A stretch of DNA of 64,000 nt, taken from Torymus aiolomorphi (taxonomy: Eukaryota; Arthropoda; Insecta; Hymenoptera; Torymidae). The DNA lies in NCBI GenBank assembly GCA_036365515.1, contig CM070876.1:126863394-126927393 (forward strand), in the 5' to 3' direction. The translations under genes were made by a program, and so were the position numbers. Positions 10,582 through 20,765 of this stretch are shown here, one piece after another (position 1 is the first letter of the stretch; every line of letters starts with the position of its first letter). The notes beneath the pieces were generated by a model. It ran no database searches and was not told the DNA's origin. It was given only the letters and a program-made list of their open reading frames with translations.

Positions 10582-13500
10582 GAGACATCGTCTCCCGGAG
10601 ACGATGCAGCGACGGTCTCGTCCCTCAGAGAGCTCTCCTGAGGTGCTGCTGCTGATGATGGAGGGCTGCTGGTTGCTGGTGCTGTCTGGTTGGCAGGGGC
10701 GGGTGGTGGAAGAGTGTCTGACGGCGCTGCTGCCGCTGGTAACGGGTCCGGTTGCGCTACCTCCAGGTACGCTGGCTTGAGCGCGTCGGTTGAAAACGTC
10801 CTCTCCACGCCATTGATCCTAATGACGTATGTCCGGTCGTCGATGCGTTTGACAACCTCGTGAGGGCCCGAGTAGGGCGGGTCGAGTGGTTTCCGGATGG
10901 TGTCGACCCTCTTAAAAACGTGCGAACAGCTTGGCAGGCCCTTATGAAAGAACGGCTTTTGCTGGGTGTGCCTGGAAGCTGGCACAGCCTTCATTCCATC
11001 AATCAGCTGCCTCAGCTTGCTGACGAACCCCGGCGCCGATGCGGGGTTGCTGTTGGTGACGAAGAACTCACCTGGGATGCGCAGAGTCGTGCCAAAGAGC
11101 ATCTCCGCTGGAGAAGCCTGAAGATCATCCTTGAATGCCGTACGCAAGCCGAGCAGCACGGCCGGGAGCGCCTCGGACCACGGGACATACGGGTTGCACA
11201 TGAGCGCGGCCTTCAAGGTTCTGTGGAAGCGCTCTACCATTCCATTGGCCTGTGGATGGTATGGAGTAGTCCTCGTTCTCTGCGCTCCGATGAGGTTGGC
11301 GAGAGCGGCAAACAGGGCTGACTCAAACTGAGCCCCTTGATCGGATGAGATGGTGAGTGGCGTGCCGAACAAGCAAATCCAACCCTCGAAGAAGTTTCTA
11401 GCCACTGTCTCCGCATGCATATCCGCCATAGGTATGGCAGTTGGCCACCTGCTGAAACGGTCGATTACCGTGAGGCAATACTGCTTCTCTCGAGCCAGCG
11501 GCATCTTCACGATGTCCACGTGAACATGGTCGAAGCGGTTGTCCGGCGTGGCGAAGTCTCCCAACGCCGCTGGGTTGTGCCGATGTACCTTCGACTGCTG
11601 GCATGGTTCACACTCGCGTGCCCAGCGTGCTGCGTCCTTGCGAATACCAGGCCAGAAGAATTTCTGCGCCAAAAGCCTCGACGTTGACCTCCTGCTGGGG
11701 TGTGATAATCCGTGCACCACGTCGAACGCTGTACGACGAAGGGCGACGGGAACGTACGGCCTGACGACGTTATTGGCGATGTTGCAGAAGATGGTGTGGC
11801 CTTCGATGTCCAGCTGCTGGAGCGCCGGTTGCGCTGCCTGCCGCAGGTGTGGTAGCTCGGGACAAGCTCCTTGTGCCTCGCTGAGTGCGGTGGCTGTCAG
11901 CCGCGATGGCATCTCGACAGTATAAATCCTGGACAGCGCGTCCGCGACGACGTTGTCCTTGCCAGGGATGTGTTGGAAGGTGACTTGAAACTGCAAAATA
12001 AAATCCAACTGTCGTTGCTGTCTCGGCGATGCCTTATCAGAGCGCTGCTGCGCCGCGTAGATGATGGGGCGATGATCAGTCCTGATCACAAATTCTCGAC
12101 CCTCGAGAATCCGTTGAAAGTGCTTCACCGCAGCGAAGATGGCCAACAACTCACGGTCGTAGGTGCTGTACCGCGTCTCCGTGTCGCTCAGCTTCCTCGA
12201 GAAAAGTCCGATGGGGCGAAGCTTACCGCTCGCCACCTGGTCCAAGCTGGCACCTATCTATGTGTTGGATGCGTCGGTTGAAAGAATCAGGGGCACGGAG
12301 GGCGCGATGAACGCTGGCCGCACCGCGGTTACGATGCTGCGCTTGCAGGCCTCGAAGGCCTTGTCCGTCGCAGGTGTCCAGGCAACAGGCTTGTTGGAAC
12401 GTCTCGGAAGGCCGCGCAGCAAATCATGCAGGGGCGCTTGCAGCTCCGCAGCACGAGGGATGCAGGCCCTGTAGAAATTTAAAATCCCTAGGAAGCGGCG
12501 CAGCTGTCGCGCCGTCACTGGCCTCTTATAGTTGCTGATAGCCTCGACCTTGTGCGGCGGTGGCTCGTATCCGTTCCCAGAGAATCTAAAGCCCAAGAAA
12601 TCCACTGCGTCCTTGCCGAACTCGCATTTGTTGAGGTTGATTGAGAGACGAGCAGTGCGCAACTTGTCGAACAGCTGCCGCAGATGCTGAAGATGCTCCT
12701 CTGGTGATGATGACGCGACCAGCAGGTCGTCCAGGTAGCACCTGACGAAAGGTAAAGGGCGCATCAAAGCGTCCATAAATCTCTGGAACGTCTGGGACGC
12801 GTTGCGCAGACCCAGCGGCATGCCCACGAACTCGAATAGTCCGAAGGGTGTTGTCACTGCCGTCTTCCCCACGTCCTCGGGGGCCACTGGTATCTGGTAG
12901 TAGGCTCGGTCCAGGTCGATCTTCGAGAAGATCGTGCAGCCGTGGCAGCCTTGAAGAAAATCCTCGATAATCGGCAGGGGATACCGGTCCGGTATCGTGC
13001 AAGCGTTGAGATGCCTGTAGTCTCCCGTCATGCGCCATCCGGCTGGGTGCTTCGGCACCAGGTGCAGCGGGCTAGCCCACTCGCTGGAAGAAGGCCGGGC
13101 AACACCTCGGCTGAGGTGCGCATCAAACTGTTGCCTTGCCGCCGCCAAACGCTCGCTGCACAGCCTGCGCGGGCGCTCGAAAATAGGTGCTCCAGTAGTG
13201 CAGATCCGATGTTGCACTGGCGAGCCGTCCAGGAGTGCTGCCGCTGTGGTTGGCGCGCCGAGAACTGCAAATTCCGCCAGCAGACGTGAGATGCGCGCGC
13301 CCAAATCTCCGAGTGGCACGTTCGCACGAGCCACCGTGGCCACAGTGTGAATGTGAGTTGATAGCGACTCACCCGGGGTGGACTCAGAGGCCTGCGGGTC
13401 CGCCAGCCTGGCTCGCTTGACATCGATGAGAAGTCCAAAGTGTGACAGAAAATCCGCACCCAGAATGGCCGTCTGGACGTCGGCGACGACGAAATTCCAT

Positions 13501-13753
13501 CGGAGGATGAGCCGCAGCGAGAGGTTGAGCGTCATCAGCTGCATTCCATATGTAGCGATGTTGGTTGCGTTGGCAGCATGGAGGTTGAGGCTGCTCCGCG
13601 TGAGCCGACGGCTCACTACCCTCCTGGGCAGAAGCGAGACGACCGAGCCAGAATCGACGAGGAACCTCAGCTGGGTGTTCTTATCGAAGACGTGTAGGCG
13701 ATTCTCCACAGGTGTGGCGCCGGCGGCAGCCGCCTGAACCGGCGCCGGCGCAG

Positions 13754-14851
13754 CTAGTTTTTCGGCCGTGGCGCTGTATGAAAAGAGCAGGGCCTCTCGC
13801 ACTTCTGCGCCGCAGCGCCGAATTTGAAATGAAAATAGCAGAGCCCTCTGCGCGCTGCCGTTGAGACTGACCGCGACCTTGTCCTTGAGCGCCGTGTTGT
13901 TGTCGGCATTGTTGACATCGGAGCTGATCTTGTAGTGTTTCGAAGCCGCGCGGCTATATGCTCCGGCAAATCCCTCAAGGTTACCGTGACCTGCCCGAGG
14001 GACGCTCGAATGGCCGCAAGCTCCTGTGCCGTTGATCCTGGGGCTGGCCGATGCGATGGCGGTGCTCCGCCGACTGCGCAGTTCTGGGACGCCTCGAAAA
14101 CTCCCGCGGAAGCGCTCGCGACGTTGGAAGTTGAGTCGCCCAGCTCGTCCGCTGCCGCTGCCAACTCGTCCAGAGTTGTCGTCGTCCTGAAAACGCGCAG
14201 GAGACGCTGCATGCTTGCCGGGAGGTAGTCCAGCCACTTGACGTGCAGCACATCCTCCGACACGTTGTCGCCGGCAAGCACCCTCATGTCTCGCAAGAGC
14301 CGCGATGGCTTCTTGTCGCCGAGCTCCAATTGCGTCAGCATCGCGTGTAACTGACGATCGGCCGAGAGCGAGAGCCGCGTTAACATAGCGGTCTTCACCG
14401 CTTGGTACTTGCCTTGTTGCGGAGGGTTCCGCAGAATGTCTGCCACCTCTTGCAATCCTTCTGGGCCCAGCTTACTCAGCACCATGCCGTACTTGGCGCC
14501 GTCGCTGGCGATGCGGTGCATGGAAAAAGTGGACTCGACCAAGTCGAACCACAGCGAGGGGTTTTCCTTCCAGAACTGCGGCAGATGAACGTTGCCGATG
14601 GCTGCTACTTCGCGTTCATTCGGCACTTCCGGCGGCTCCTCGCCAAGCCCAACCGCGCTGAGATTCGGGTCGGCCATGTTGCCGCGGACGTTGAGAGCGG
14701 GTCGCTGGCGGACCGTGCGGTTGCCCTCGTCGGCTGCCTCACCCTCGAGTGAGTGATCGGCGTCGTCCTCTGATCGCAACTGCCGCTCCTGCGACCGTTG
14801 CCGTAATAAGTCGTGCGAGCGCGGCGGCCGAATTGGAGTCGAGTGTTGCAT
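13754..14851 (-). CDS. gag: Gag of the CsRn1-type Gypsy element
   Basis: 365 codons from the ATG at 14849-14851 (first residues MQHSTPIRPP). The frame is also open upstream from a GTG at 14866, so the start is not certain. The middle has the typical arthropod Gypsy Gag core: LPQFWKENPSLWF, then ILRNPPQQGKY, then ELGDKKPSRLLRDM. The C-terminus has an Arg/Ser-rich stretch and the CHCC zinc motif (CYFH...KCERPC), characteristic of the CsRn1 clade, where Gag packages the element RNA. The stop TAG (13754-13756) directly follows GAAAAAC, a candidate -1 slip site into pol. No break seen. Confidence 0.88.
   Translation of the reverse strand: MQHSTPIRPPRSHDLLRQRSQERQLRSEDDADHSLEGEAADEGNRTVRQRPALNVRGNMADPNLSAVGLGEEPPEVPNEREVAAIGNVHLPQFWKENPSLWFDLVESTFSMHRIASDGAKYGMVLSKLGPEGLQEVADILRNPPQQGKYQAVKTAMLTRLSLSADRQLHAMLTQLELGDKKPSRLLRDMRVLAGDNVSEDVLHVKWLDYLPASMQRLLRVFRTTTTLDELAAAADELGDSTSNVASASAGVFEASQNCAVGGAPPSHRPAPGSTAQELAAIRASLGQVTVTLRDLPEHIAARLRNTTRSAPMSTMPTTTRRSRTRSRSVSTAARRGLCYFHFKFGAAAQKCERPCSFHTAPRPKN
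13757..13763 (-). promoter_or_regulatory. Candidate -1 ribosomal frameshift site, gag to pol
   Basis: On the minus strand the last two gag codons AAA AAC, preceded by G, sit directly before the TAG stop. A -1 slip here continues into the pol frame (…AEKLAAP…). GAAAAAC is a weaker match to the X-XXY-YYZ rule than AAAAAAC. The overlap makes a -1 shift necessary; the exact site is inference. Confidence 0.5.
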
Positions 14852-15012
14852 GCGGCGTGCGGCCACAAGTGTAGCGCCGCGTCGCTCCTTCGCTCCTTTG
14901 CTCCGCTGCTCCGATACTCCGTTGCTCCGAAGCTCCGCGGACTTGCTTGAGCTGCTCTCTGCTCACTGGTAACTCTCTTGCCGAGAAATGTTCGCAACTG
15001 TTGCACTCCACG

Positions 15013-15030
15013 ATCACGTCGGGGTCACCA
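15013..15030 (-). promoter_or_regulatory. Primer binding site, tRNA-Trp
   Basis: Minus strand TGGTGACCCCGACGTGAT begins right after the 5' LTR. It is complementary to the 3' end of insect tRNA-Trp as I know it (ending ATCACGTCGGGGTCA plus CCA). CsRn1-clade elements are known for tRNA-Trp priming. Confidence 0.85.
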
Positions 15031-15508
15031 ATTTAGCGCGTGCTCTTCTATTGAGTTAGAAACAGAAACTAAGACTGTAGGATATCGTGGAACAGGATAC
15101 GCACAATGAACTAGTACTCGTAAGATAAAACTAATCAACTTTATTATCTGCAGACGTCGCGTTAACAATTAAAACTCAAAGGTATAAAAACTAATTAAGA
15201 CTTCCTCTTTCTTCTTCGTCGTATCTTCTTCGTTGCGCGAACGATAAAGACCAGCTCGTGGCCGTGAGTACTGGTGAGCGAGCTCGTGATGCTGATGCTA
15301 GTCGTTCGGCGTTCCGACTAGGACTGACTAGTAATGGCTGCTGAGGGACGCTTGCTCCTGCTGGTGCCGAGCGTCTTGGCGAGAAAACTCATCCTCCTCA
15401 CACATTTCGGGGGGATACGGAAATTAGTAAATCGGGCGTGTGCGCAGGACCTGCTTCCTCCTGCCGTGCGGTGCTGCCCTCTGCTGAGACGGTGGGCGAA
15501 CCGCCACA
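15031..15508 (-). repeat. 5' LTR of the CsRn1-type Gypsy element
   Basis: 478 bp. Same ends as the 3' LTR, plus 33 extra bases after CCGACTAG (about 15321-15353). Followed on the right by TATATATATA, the split target. Confidence 0.93.
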
Positions 15509-15755
15509 TATATATATATAAATACATAAATACATCAAATGCAGCTTTTGAGGATCTATGCCAGCACGGATTCGATACTTTGAGGATTTTTCGGACTTTT
15601 GAGGACATCCTCAAAATTCCTTCGGTATGAAACGGTACTTTTGAGGATTTATATTAATACCTTCAACGCAGAGAGGGAGTTATTTCTTTAGTCAAGCATA
15701 TACGAACTCTGGAGAAAAAAACTATAGATCCTCAAAACTACCGGTTTCCGCAATG

Positions 15756-15842
<87 letters not shown>

Positions 15843-15870
15843 TCCTATATTATATAGTTGTAAGAAAATG
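15509..15870 (+). repeat. Iterated-word cassette, copy 3 (word TTTTGAGGAT)
   Basis: TA-rich on the left, where the Gypsy element inserted, and a long (TA)n of about 85 bp on the right (15757-15840). Between them TTTTGAGGAT/TTTGAGGAT occurs four times. One copy is a near-perfect 20-bp palindrome (TTTTGAGGACATCCTCAAAA), at the same relative position as the palindrome in copy 1. The shared block GGGAGTTATTTCTTTAGTCA lies at 15675-15694, and CTATATTATATAGTTGTAA closes the cassette as in copy 1. Confidence 0.75.
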
Positions 15871-15879
15871 TTTACGAAT

Positions 15880-16100
15880 CAGCACCCCTCACCCCTCCCT
15901 CGCCCCCCCCCTCGCGCCTCCTCGCCCCCACAAAATAACGTAAAAAAGTGACTGGTTATACGCTTTTTTGAAAGAAATTGTTAGAGGCTCGCCCACTCAC
16001 CCCCTCGCGCCCCCTCGCGCTCCCTCACCCCCCCTCGCGCCTCCTCGCCCCCTCAGCCCTTCCTCAGCGCCCCCCTCACCCCCTCAATTGTTTAAGTTAT
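15880..16100. repeat. C-rich simple tract after cassette copy 3
   Basis: Repeated CCCCTCACCCC, CCTCGCGCC and CCCCCTCG words over about 200 bp, with G-quadruplex potential on the minus strand. Its position after the cassette matches the C-rich tract at 3680-3870, so it looks like part of the same element type. Confidence 0.65.
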
Positions 16101-16313
16101 AAATCATGATATAATTAATTAGAAGAATTGTCGAGTATAGCAAGTTCTATATAATAATATTGATATTTGTTTATTTGTATATTTATTTATTTTTTTTTAA
16201 ATTGATTTAACTATAAAGATTGGTTGAAGAGACGAACAGTTTTCCACGTCACCCTGGACGTACTGTTCATTGACGCGTTGGATTGTTATTGTGGTATCCT
16301 TCGCCAATAGCCA

Positions 16314-16347
16314 TATATAACCACTCTTATAATAGTATCTCATTGTT
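16314..16347 (+). promoter_or_regulatory. Candidate core promoter (TATA plus initiator)
   Basis: TATATAA at 16314-16320, and TCATTG at 16340-16345 with the A at 16342, 28 bases after the TATA start. This fits the usual TATA-to-initiator spacing in arthropods. An ATG follows at 16356 and opens the 5' part of the Helitron frame. Inference only: AT-rich DNA gives chance TATA boxes. Confidence 0.4.
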
Positions 16348-16355
16348 CTGAAGAA

Positions 16356-16466
16356 ATGGACACTATCGAAGGACAAAAAGTTTTTGTTATCTGGGACATT
16401 TTAGAATAACACAATGATGGATTATATTTACACGTGCAAAATTATAATAATATCAAAGTTGTATAT
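16356..16466 (+). pseudogene. Helitron 5' coding fragment, left of the DDE transposon
   Basis: From ATG 16356 the frame reads MDTIEGQKVFVIWDILE, a TAA, then HNDGLYLHVQNYNNIKVVY up to the ATAT target site. With the 2.8-kb transposon and one ATAT removed, it runs straight into the frame at 19273 (GTDIEIKSFVEIYN...). The joined part resembles the C-terminal half of an OTU cysteine protease domain, ending near GHYDII with a plausible catalytic His. OTU domains are known in some Helitron proteins. The N-terminal Cys half is not seen. One in-frame stop. Confidence 0.5.
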
Positions 16467-17190
16467 GGGAGCGCCCGCCAGAAACCAGCCAGCGGGCGCG
16501 CGGGACGCATTTTTCATGAAAAACGCGCTCTGTTCAACTCGCTTGTAATCGTATTCTGAATCTCTCAGAAAAAAACAAAAGATATATATCGATAGATTTT
16601 TTCCTGCTCTTTCTAATGGTGCTATTGTTTTTACTCCGAAACTTTTTCTTCTGGTCGAAAATTCAAGTTGAAAGTTCAGAGACATTTTTCTCGAAGTATA
16701 TCATGTTTTTTTTCAAAATGCATATGACCATTCGAAAGTACAAGGCTTAAGCTACAAAACCCTAAATTTTCAAATTGGAGAAATGAAGGGCTCAAAAGTA
16801 ACAAGATTAAAAAGACAGCGGTGAGTGGCCGCGCGTGCTCTTCGCGCTGCGCTCGGACGCGCCGCACGCTCGGGCTGGGTATAATGAGCTCGTAATCGTA
16901 TTTTGAGTCTCTCAGAAAAAAAACAAAAGACATACATCGATTATTTTTTCCTGCTCTTTCCAATGGTGATATTCTTTTTACTCCCAAACACTTTCTTCTG
17001 GTCGGAAATTCGAGTGAAAAGTTCAGAACCATTTTTCTTAAAGTATAACATGTTGTTCTTCAAAATGCATAGCACCATTCGAAAGTACAAGTTATAAGCT
17101 ACAAAACCCTACATTTTCAAGTTGGAGAAACGTAAAGCTCAAAAGTAATAAGATTAAAAAGACAGCGGCGAGCGGCTGCGCAAACTTTTT
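16467..17190. repeat. Left inverted repeat of the DDE transposon, tandemly duplicated
   Basis: 16467-16770 pairs with the right arm. A second copy of the inner two thirds of the arm follows at about 16890-17150, starting CTCGTAATCGTATTTTGAG. The inner copy is closer to the right arm in places: both have the CATGTTGTTCTTC form where the outer copy has CATGTTTTTTTTC. Between the copies lies a GC-rich CGCGTGCTCTTCGCGC stretch. Confidence 0.8.
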
Positions 17191-17313
17191 GCGCTGGACC
17201 TGAGTGTGCTTTTATAAACGTAGTGCATATTTTCGTTGTTTCCTATTTAACAGCATTACACAATGTTTTATCAGTGCATCATATATTACGTTTTAAATAT
17301 ATTAATTTTTTAT

Positions 17314-18959
17314 TTAAACCTTAATTCTTTTATTTTTATTTGCGATTATTTTTATTGGTCTTTTCACGATACTCATGTTTTTCTTAATTCGAGTTTTAGA
17401 GGGTTCGGCTTTTTTAACTGGTGGATATAATTGAGAATCTTTGGATGTTGAAAATCGTTTTAGTTCTAACTTTTTAGTGTTAGCTAATAATCTAAAACAG
17501 TGAAACGATTGAGTTCCAGGCACTGTTTTCGCTGAATCTAGCCTTTGTCTTAATTTATCTGTAGCCTTAGCATATTCATCTTTTGATGAAAAAAAGCACA
17601 AAATATTTTTAAAGTATTTAGTCTCCCACTGGTAAAGATCCTGTGGCGTCAATATATAATTATCGGATACTTTCCGCAAACTTGCTCGCCTAGCATTACT
17701 TTTTATAGAAGCACCGATTCCATCGCATGCATTTTTTCCGTGAACAGTCGCATGAAAGTGCCATTCAGCTTCAACGGAAAAATCTTCATAATGATGAAAA
17801 AGATTCTGAAAATTATGTTTATTTTTAAAATGTTGTGCAGCTCCATCAGTAAAGTAAATGATTTTTTTAACGAAATCAAAAGATTTTTTAAGGTAATCGA
17901 TTATAATTTCTTGAATTAGGTAAACTGCCACAGTATCATGAATTAAGTTGTCTGAAGAAACCGCCATACTTTTGTGTTCAATTTAGAATCTGAACCTTTG
18001 TAGTAAATAACTATTGTTGCCAAACTACATTGATTATTATTATTATAGTGGAATGATTGTGCCGCATCTTGTGCAATGAACGCATAGTTTTGCGAAAAAT
18101 CTAGGGAAATTAAAAATTCTCCTTTGCTTAAGGATTCTCGTAAGATTTGAAAATAAGATGACTGTTTGGAAATGAAAGAATGAGTTTTGAGTTTATTTAA
18201 AAGAGGAAAAAAGATATCAGTAAATAAAGAACTAGAAACAATTTCAGTTTGCAATGTTGATCTATCAGTAGTTTTCCACATTTGAAATTTTATTTCATTA
18301 ACCCCAGACCTTTCAAGAAATAGTTCAAGTTCCATTTTTAGAGGTTCAATACCAGGACAATTTTGACACATATTTAAGTAACATTTCGCTGTTGGTGTTT
18401 TACAACCTATTTCAGCTATACAATCTTTGTAAGTATCCATTTTATCAAAAGAAACTCCTGAATTTCTTAAACCAGCTAAGAGGAGTTTGACGTTTTGATG
18501 ATAAATGCACACACACACTGAATGCGTACCACTAGCACCAGCTAAAACACAATATTTAGGGCGACATTCGACAAATTTAGTGAATCCTATTTTTGATTCG
18601 GGATACTGCTGTTTATACTTTAAATATAACTCTCTAAGATTGTACAAAACAAGTCGTTTCTAAACATAGGTCTTTGTGCCATCATCATTTCGTATACACA
18701 TATTATCTTTATAACCTGGCATGATTCTACTATTATCGTCATTTTGATAGAAAAGTTTTACTTCGTTTACAGTATCACATGATATTTTTCGGTTTCCCCT
18801 TTTATCAACTAAAAGGGATTGACTATCTGACAAACATTTTGTTACAAGCCAACGGGATGAATTAGAAAAATTAGCAACTTTACGAGACCTCCAGTTTTTT
18901 GGGAGTAATTTTAAAAGCAACATTTTTTCATTTTTCGACAAATTATCATCGTTAAACAA
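17314..18959 (-). pseudogene. DDE transposase of the ATAT-flanked transposon
   Basis: Three consecutive open pieces: 18660-18959, 17943-18647 and 17314-17967. The first break is an in-frame TAG (18660-18662); the second is a frameshift near 17950-17965. N-terminal part: RPKYCVLAGASG...CVCIYHQN, then a Cys motif (CYLNMCQNCPG), probably zinc-binding. Catalytic part: YFTDGAAQHFKNKHNF, then EWHFHATVHGKNACDGIG. The last piece ends Lys/Arg-rich (KRPIKIIANKNKRIKV). The same blocks in the same order occur in the transposase at 59591-61513, which supports one gene here. Function: cut-and-paste of this element, now lost. Confidence 0.8.
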
Positions 18960-18966
18960 TTTTTGT

Positions 18967-19268
18967 AATGTAGGGTTTTGTAGCTTATAACTTGTACTTT
19001 CGAATGGTGCTATGCATTTTGAAGAACAACATGTTATACTTTAAGAAAAATGGTTCTGAACTTTCCACTCGAATTTCCGACCAGAAGAAAGTGTTTGGGA
19101 GTAAAAAGAATAGCACCATTGGAAAGAGCAGGAAAGAATCTATCGATATGTGTTTTTTGTTTTTTTCTGAAAGACTCAGAATATGATTACGAGTGAGTTG
19201 AACAGAGCGTGTTTTGCATGAAAAATGCGTCCCGCGCGCCCGCTGGCTGGTTTCTGGCGGACGCTCCC
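18967..19268. repeat. Right inverted repeat of the ATAT-flanked transposon
   Basis: 302 bp, inverted relative to 16467-16770: it reads from TGTAGGGTTTTGTAGCTTAT out to CTGGCGGACGCTCCC. ATAT follows. Confidence 0.85.
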
Positions 19269-19272
19269 ATAT

Positions 19273-20765
19273 GGAACAGATATAGAAATCAAAAGTTTCG
19301 TTGAAATTTATAATGTATTTGTTAAAATAAGTTTTAATAACACAGAAGTTGTTCATTTATTTGGAAATAATTCTAATATTTTGAAATTATTTTTATTATA
19401 TATTGGAAGATATGATTCTGGACACTATGATATTATAGATTATGATAACAATAATATTACAAAAAAAATTAATAAAATTAAAAATCATAAATACAATCTT
19501 AAAAGAAAATTAATTAATAATATTTCAAAAGAAAATAGTTGTATAAAAAAAAGAAAAATAATAAAAACAATTAATTATACTAATAAAGATAAGAAGTTAA
19601 TACTTACATTAACATTTGAACAAATGAATTTAAAATACCAATACTGTGGAGCTATCTTTTGGAAACAAGAAGTGAAAAAATTTAACTGTTGTTCAAACGG
19701 TATTATTAGTTTACCACCATTAAGTAAATATGACGAAAAATTAAAATTTTCATTATTAAACGATAAAATATTTAGACATTTAATCCGAAATTAGAATGTT
19801 GTTCATAACAAAGAAAAAGCAATATACAATTTAAAAATTCAAGGACAAATATGTCATACAACACCTAACAATTTATTACCGTCTATTAATGAAGAAGCAT
19901 CATGTGGTCAATTATATACCTATATACGATAATGAAACTGCTATTAAAAAAAGGTTAAAAAATAACGAAAAATTAAGTAATGAACATATGATTATCGTAA
20001 CTAGAATAATGAATAATAATCCATATGGTAAAAATTATAAACATTTACATTATGTATCCAATATAAAAAATCTTCCAAATTATAAATTATATTTCATTCG
20101 AAAAAATAATAAACTTAAACATCTTTACAGGCATTCCAGATAACTACGACATTTATATATATCCGAAAGACGTAGCAGAAAATGAAGTTACTCATACTTA
20201 TATAAACAAATTGTCGCATCACGTGGATCCGATGGTTTTTCCAATAATGTTTCCGTTAGAAGATTTAGGTTGGAGTATTGGGTATAAAAAAAAACAAAAA
20301 GTTAATATGGAAAAAACTTATAATAATAAAAATGTTATTGATACTAACAAACAAAACTATAGTGAAAGCGAAGATCTTACTGCACTTCAATATTATTTAT
20401 TTAGATTATCATATAGACCAGATGCTAATAATTTTAGCCCTTTATTATACGGTGGAAAGTTAACACAACAATTTTTTATACATGCTTATATAATGATCGA
20501 AAGTAATAGAATGAATTATTTTAGAAATCATCAAAAAGAGTTAAGAATTGAATGTTATCAAGGTTTATTAGATCATGTAAAACATAGTGCATCAAATATT
20601 TCCAAAAATTTTGAAAAAGAAAGAATTGGAAACTTATTCATATTACCATCATCATATATCGGAAGTCCAAGATATATGCAACAATATTATCAAGATGCAA
20701 TGGCAATAATGAGTAATACAGGAAAACCAGATTTATTCATAACAATGACATGTAATCCTAAATGG
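19273..20765 (+). pseudogene. Helitron protein, N-terminal part to Rep start
   Basis: The frame opens at the ATAT scar with the OTU-like end (ESSENTIAL part FVEIYNVFVKISFNN, GHYDII). The Helitron-specific zinc region follows (CGAIFWKQE...CC...LPPL), then the N-terminal replication part (DPMVFPIMFPLEDLGWSIGY, YRPDANNFSPLLYGGKLTQQ) and the start of Rep (GKPDLFITMTCNPKW). Breaks: a TAG at 19792-19794, and frameshifts near 19918 and 20120. The Rep domain is cut at CNPKW by the 1.6-kb insertion, and reading resumes at 22389 without loss. Helitrons move by rolling-circle replication; this copy is dead. Confidence 0.85.

Larger units (their letters stand above)
10482..13763 (-). pseudogene. pol: pol polyprotein (PR-RT-RNaseH-IN), one nonsense codon
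   Basis: Reads in the -1 frame relative to gag. Order: aspartic protease with FLVDSGSVVSLLP (Asp at about 13655); reverse transcriptase with the catalytic YLDD at 12726-12737; RNase H starting STDAS; integrase with an HHCC finger (CEPCQQ) and D,D-35-E (DQGAQF to MVERF, 35 residues apart); and a GPY/F-like module (YSGPHEVVKR). The C-terminal tail is Pro/Ala-rich and ends inside the 3' LTR. An in-frame TAG at 12258-12260, five codons after the first RNase H Asp codon region, is the only break I see, and the frame continues unchanged on both sides. The copy is therefore probably inactive unless that base is a sequencing error or is read through. Confidence 0.9.
10122..15508 (-). mobile_element. 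Ty3/Gypsy LTR retrotransposon, CsRn1 type
   Basis: A full element on the minus strand: 5' LTR (15031-15508), tRNA-Trp primer site, gag, pol (PR-RT-RNaseH-IN), polypurine tract, 3' LTR (10122-10566). Two features point to the CsRn1 clade: a primer site matching tRNA-Trp, and a Gag zinc motif of CHCC type (C-x2-H-x9-C-x3-C) in place of CCHC. No env. It lies in a (TA)n target, so a TATA/ATAT duplication is likely but ambiguous. The LTRs differ at about five bases in 445, plus a 33-bp indel, so this is not a fresh insertion. Confidence 0.93.
16467..19268 (-). mobile_element. DDE DNA transposon, TSD ATAT (Sola-like?), decayed
   Basis: Ends are inverted repeats starting GGGAGCGYCCGCCAGAAACC, flanked by ATAT on both sides (16463-16466, 19269-19272). 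It interrupts a Helitron frame, which is continuous once the element is removed. The single gene lies on the minus strand, and its product is homologous to that of the second transposon at 58488-62653. A 4-bp duplication and the DG-A-HFKN...HGK...DG-G signature make me think of the Sola group, but this is from memory and not firm. Confidence 0.85.

Noticed and set aside
10860..13737. Plus-strand frames of 60-150 codons opposite the first Gypsy pol
   Set aside because: Shadows of the minus-strand pol gene in GC-rich sequence.
15011..15030. A tRNA gene, because the sequence matches the tRNA-Trp 3' end
   Set aside because: Only the last 18 bases match and there is no cloverleaf; it is the primer binding site next to the LTR.
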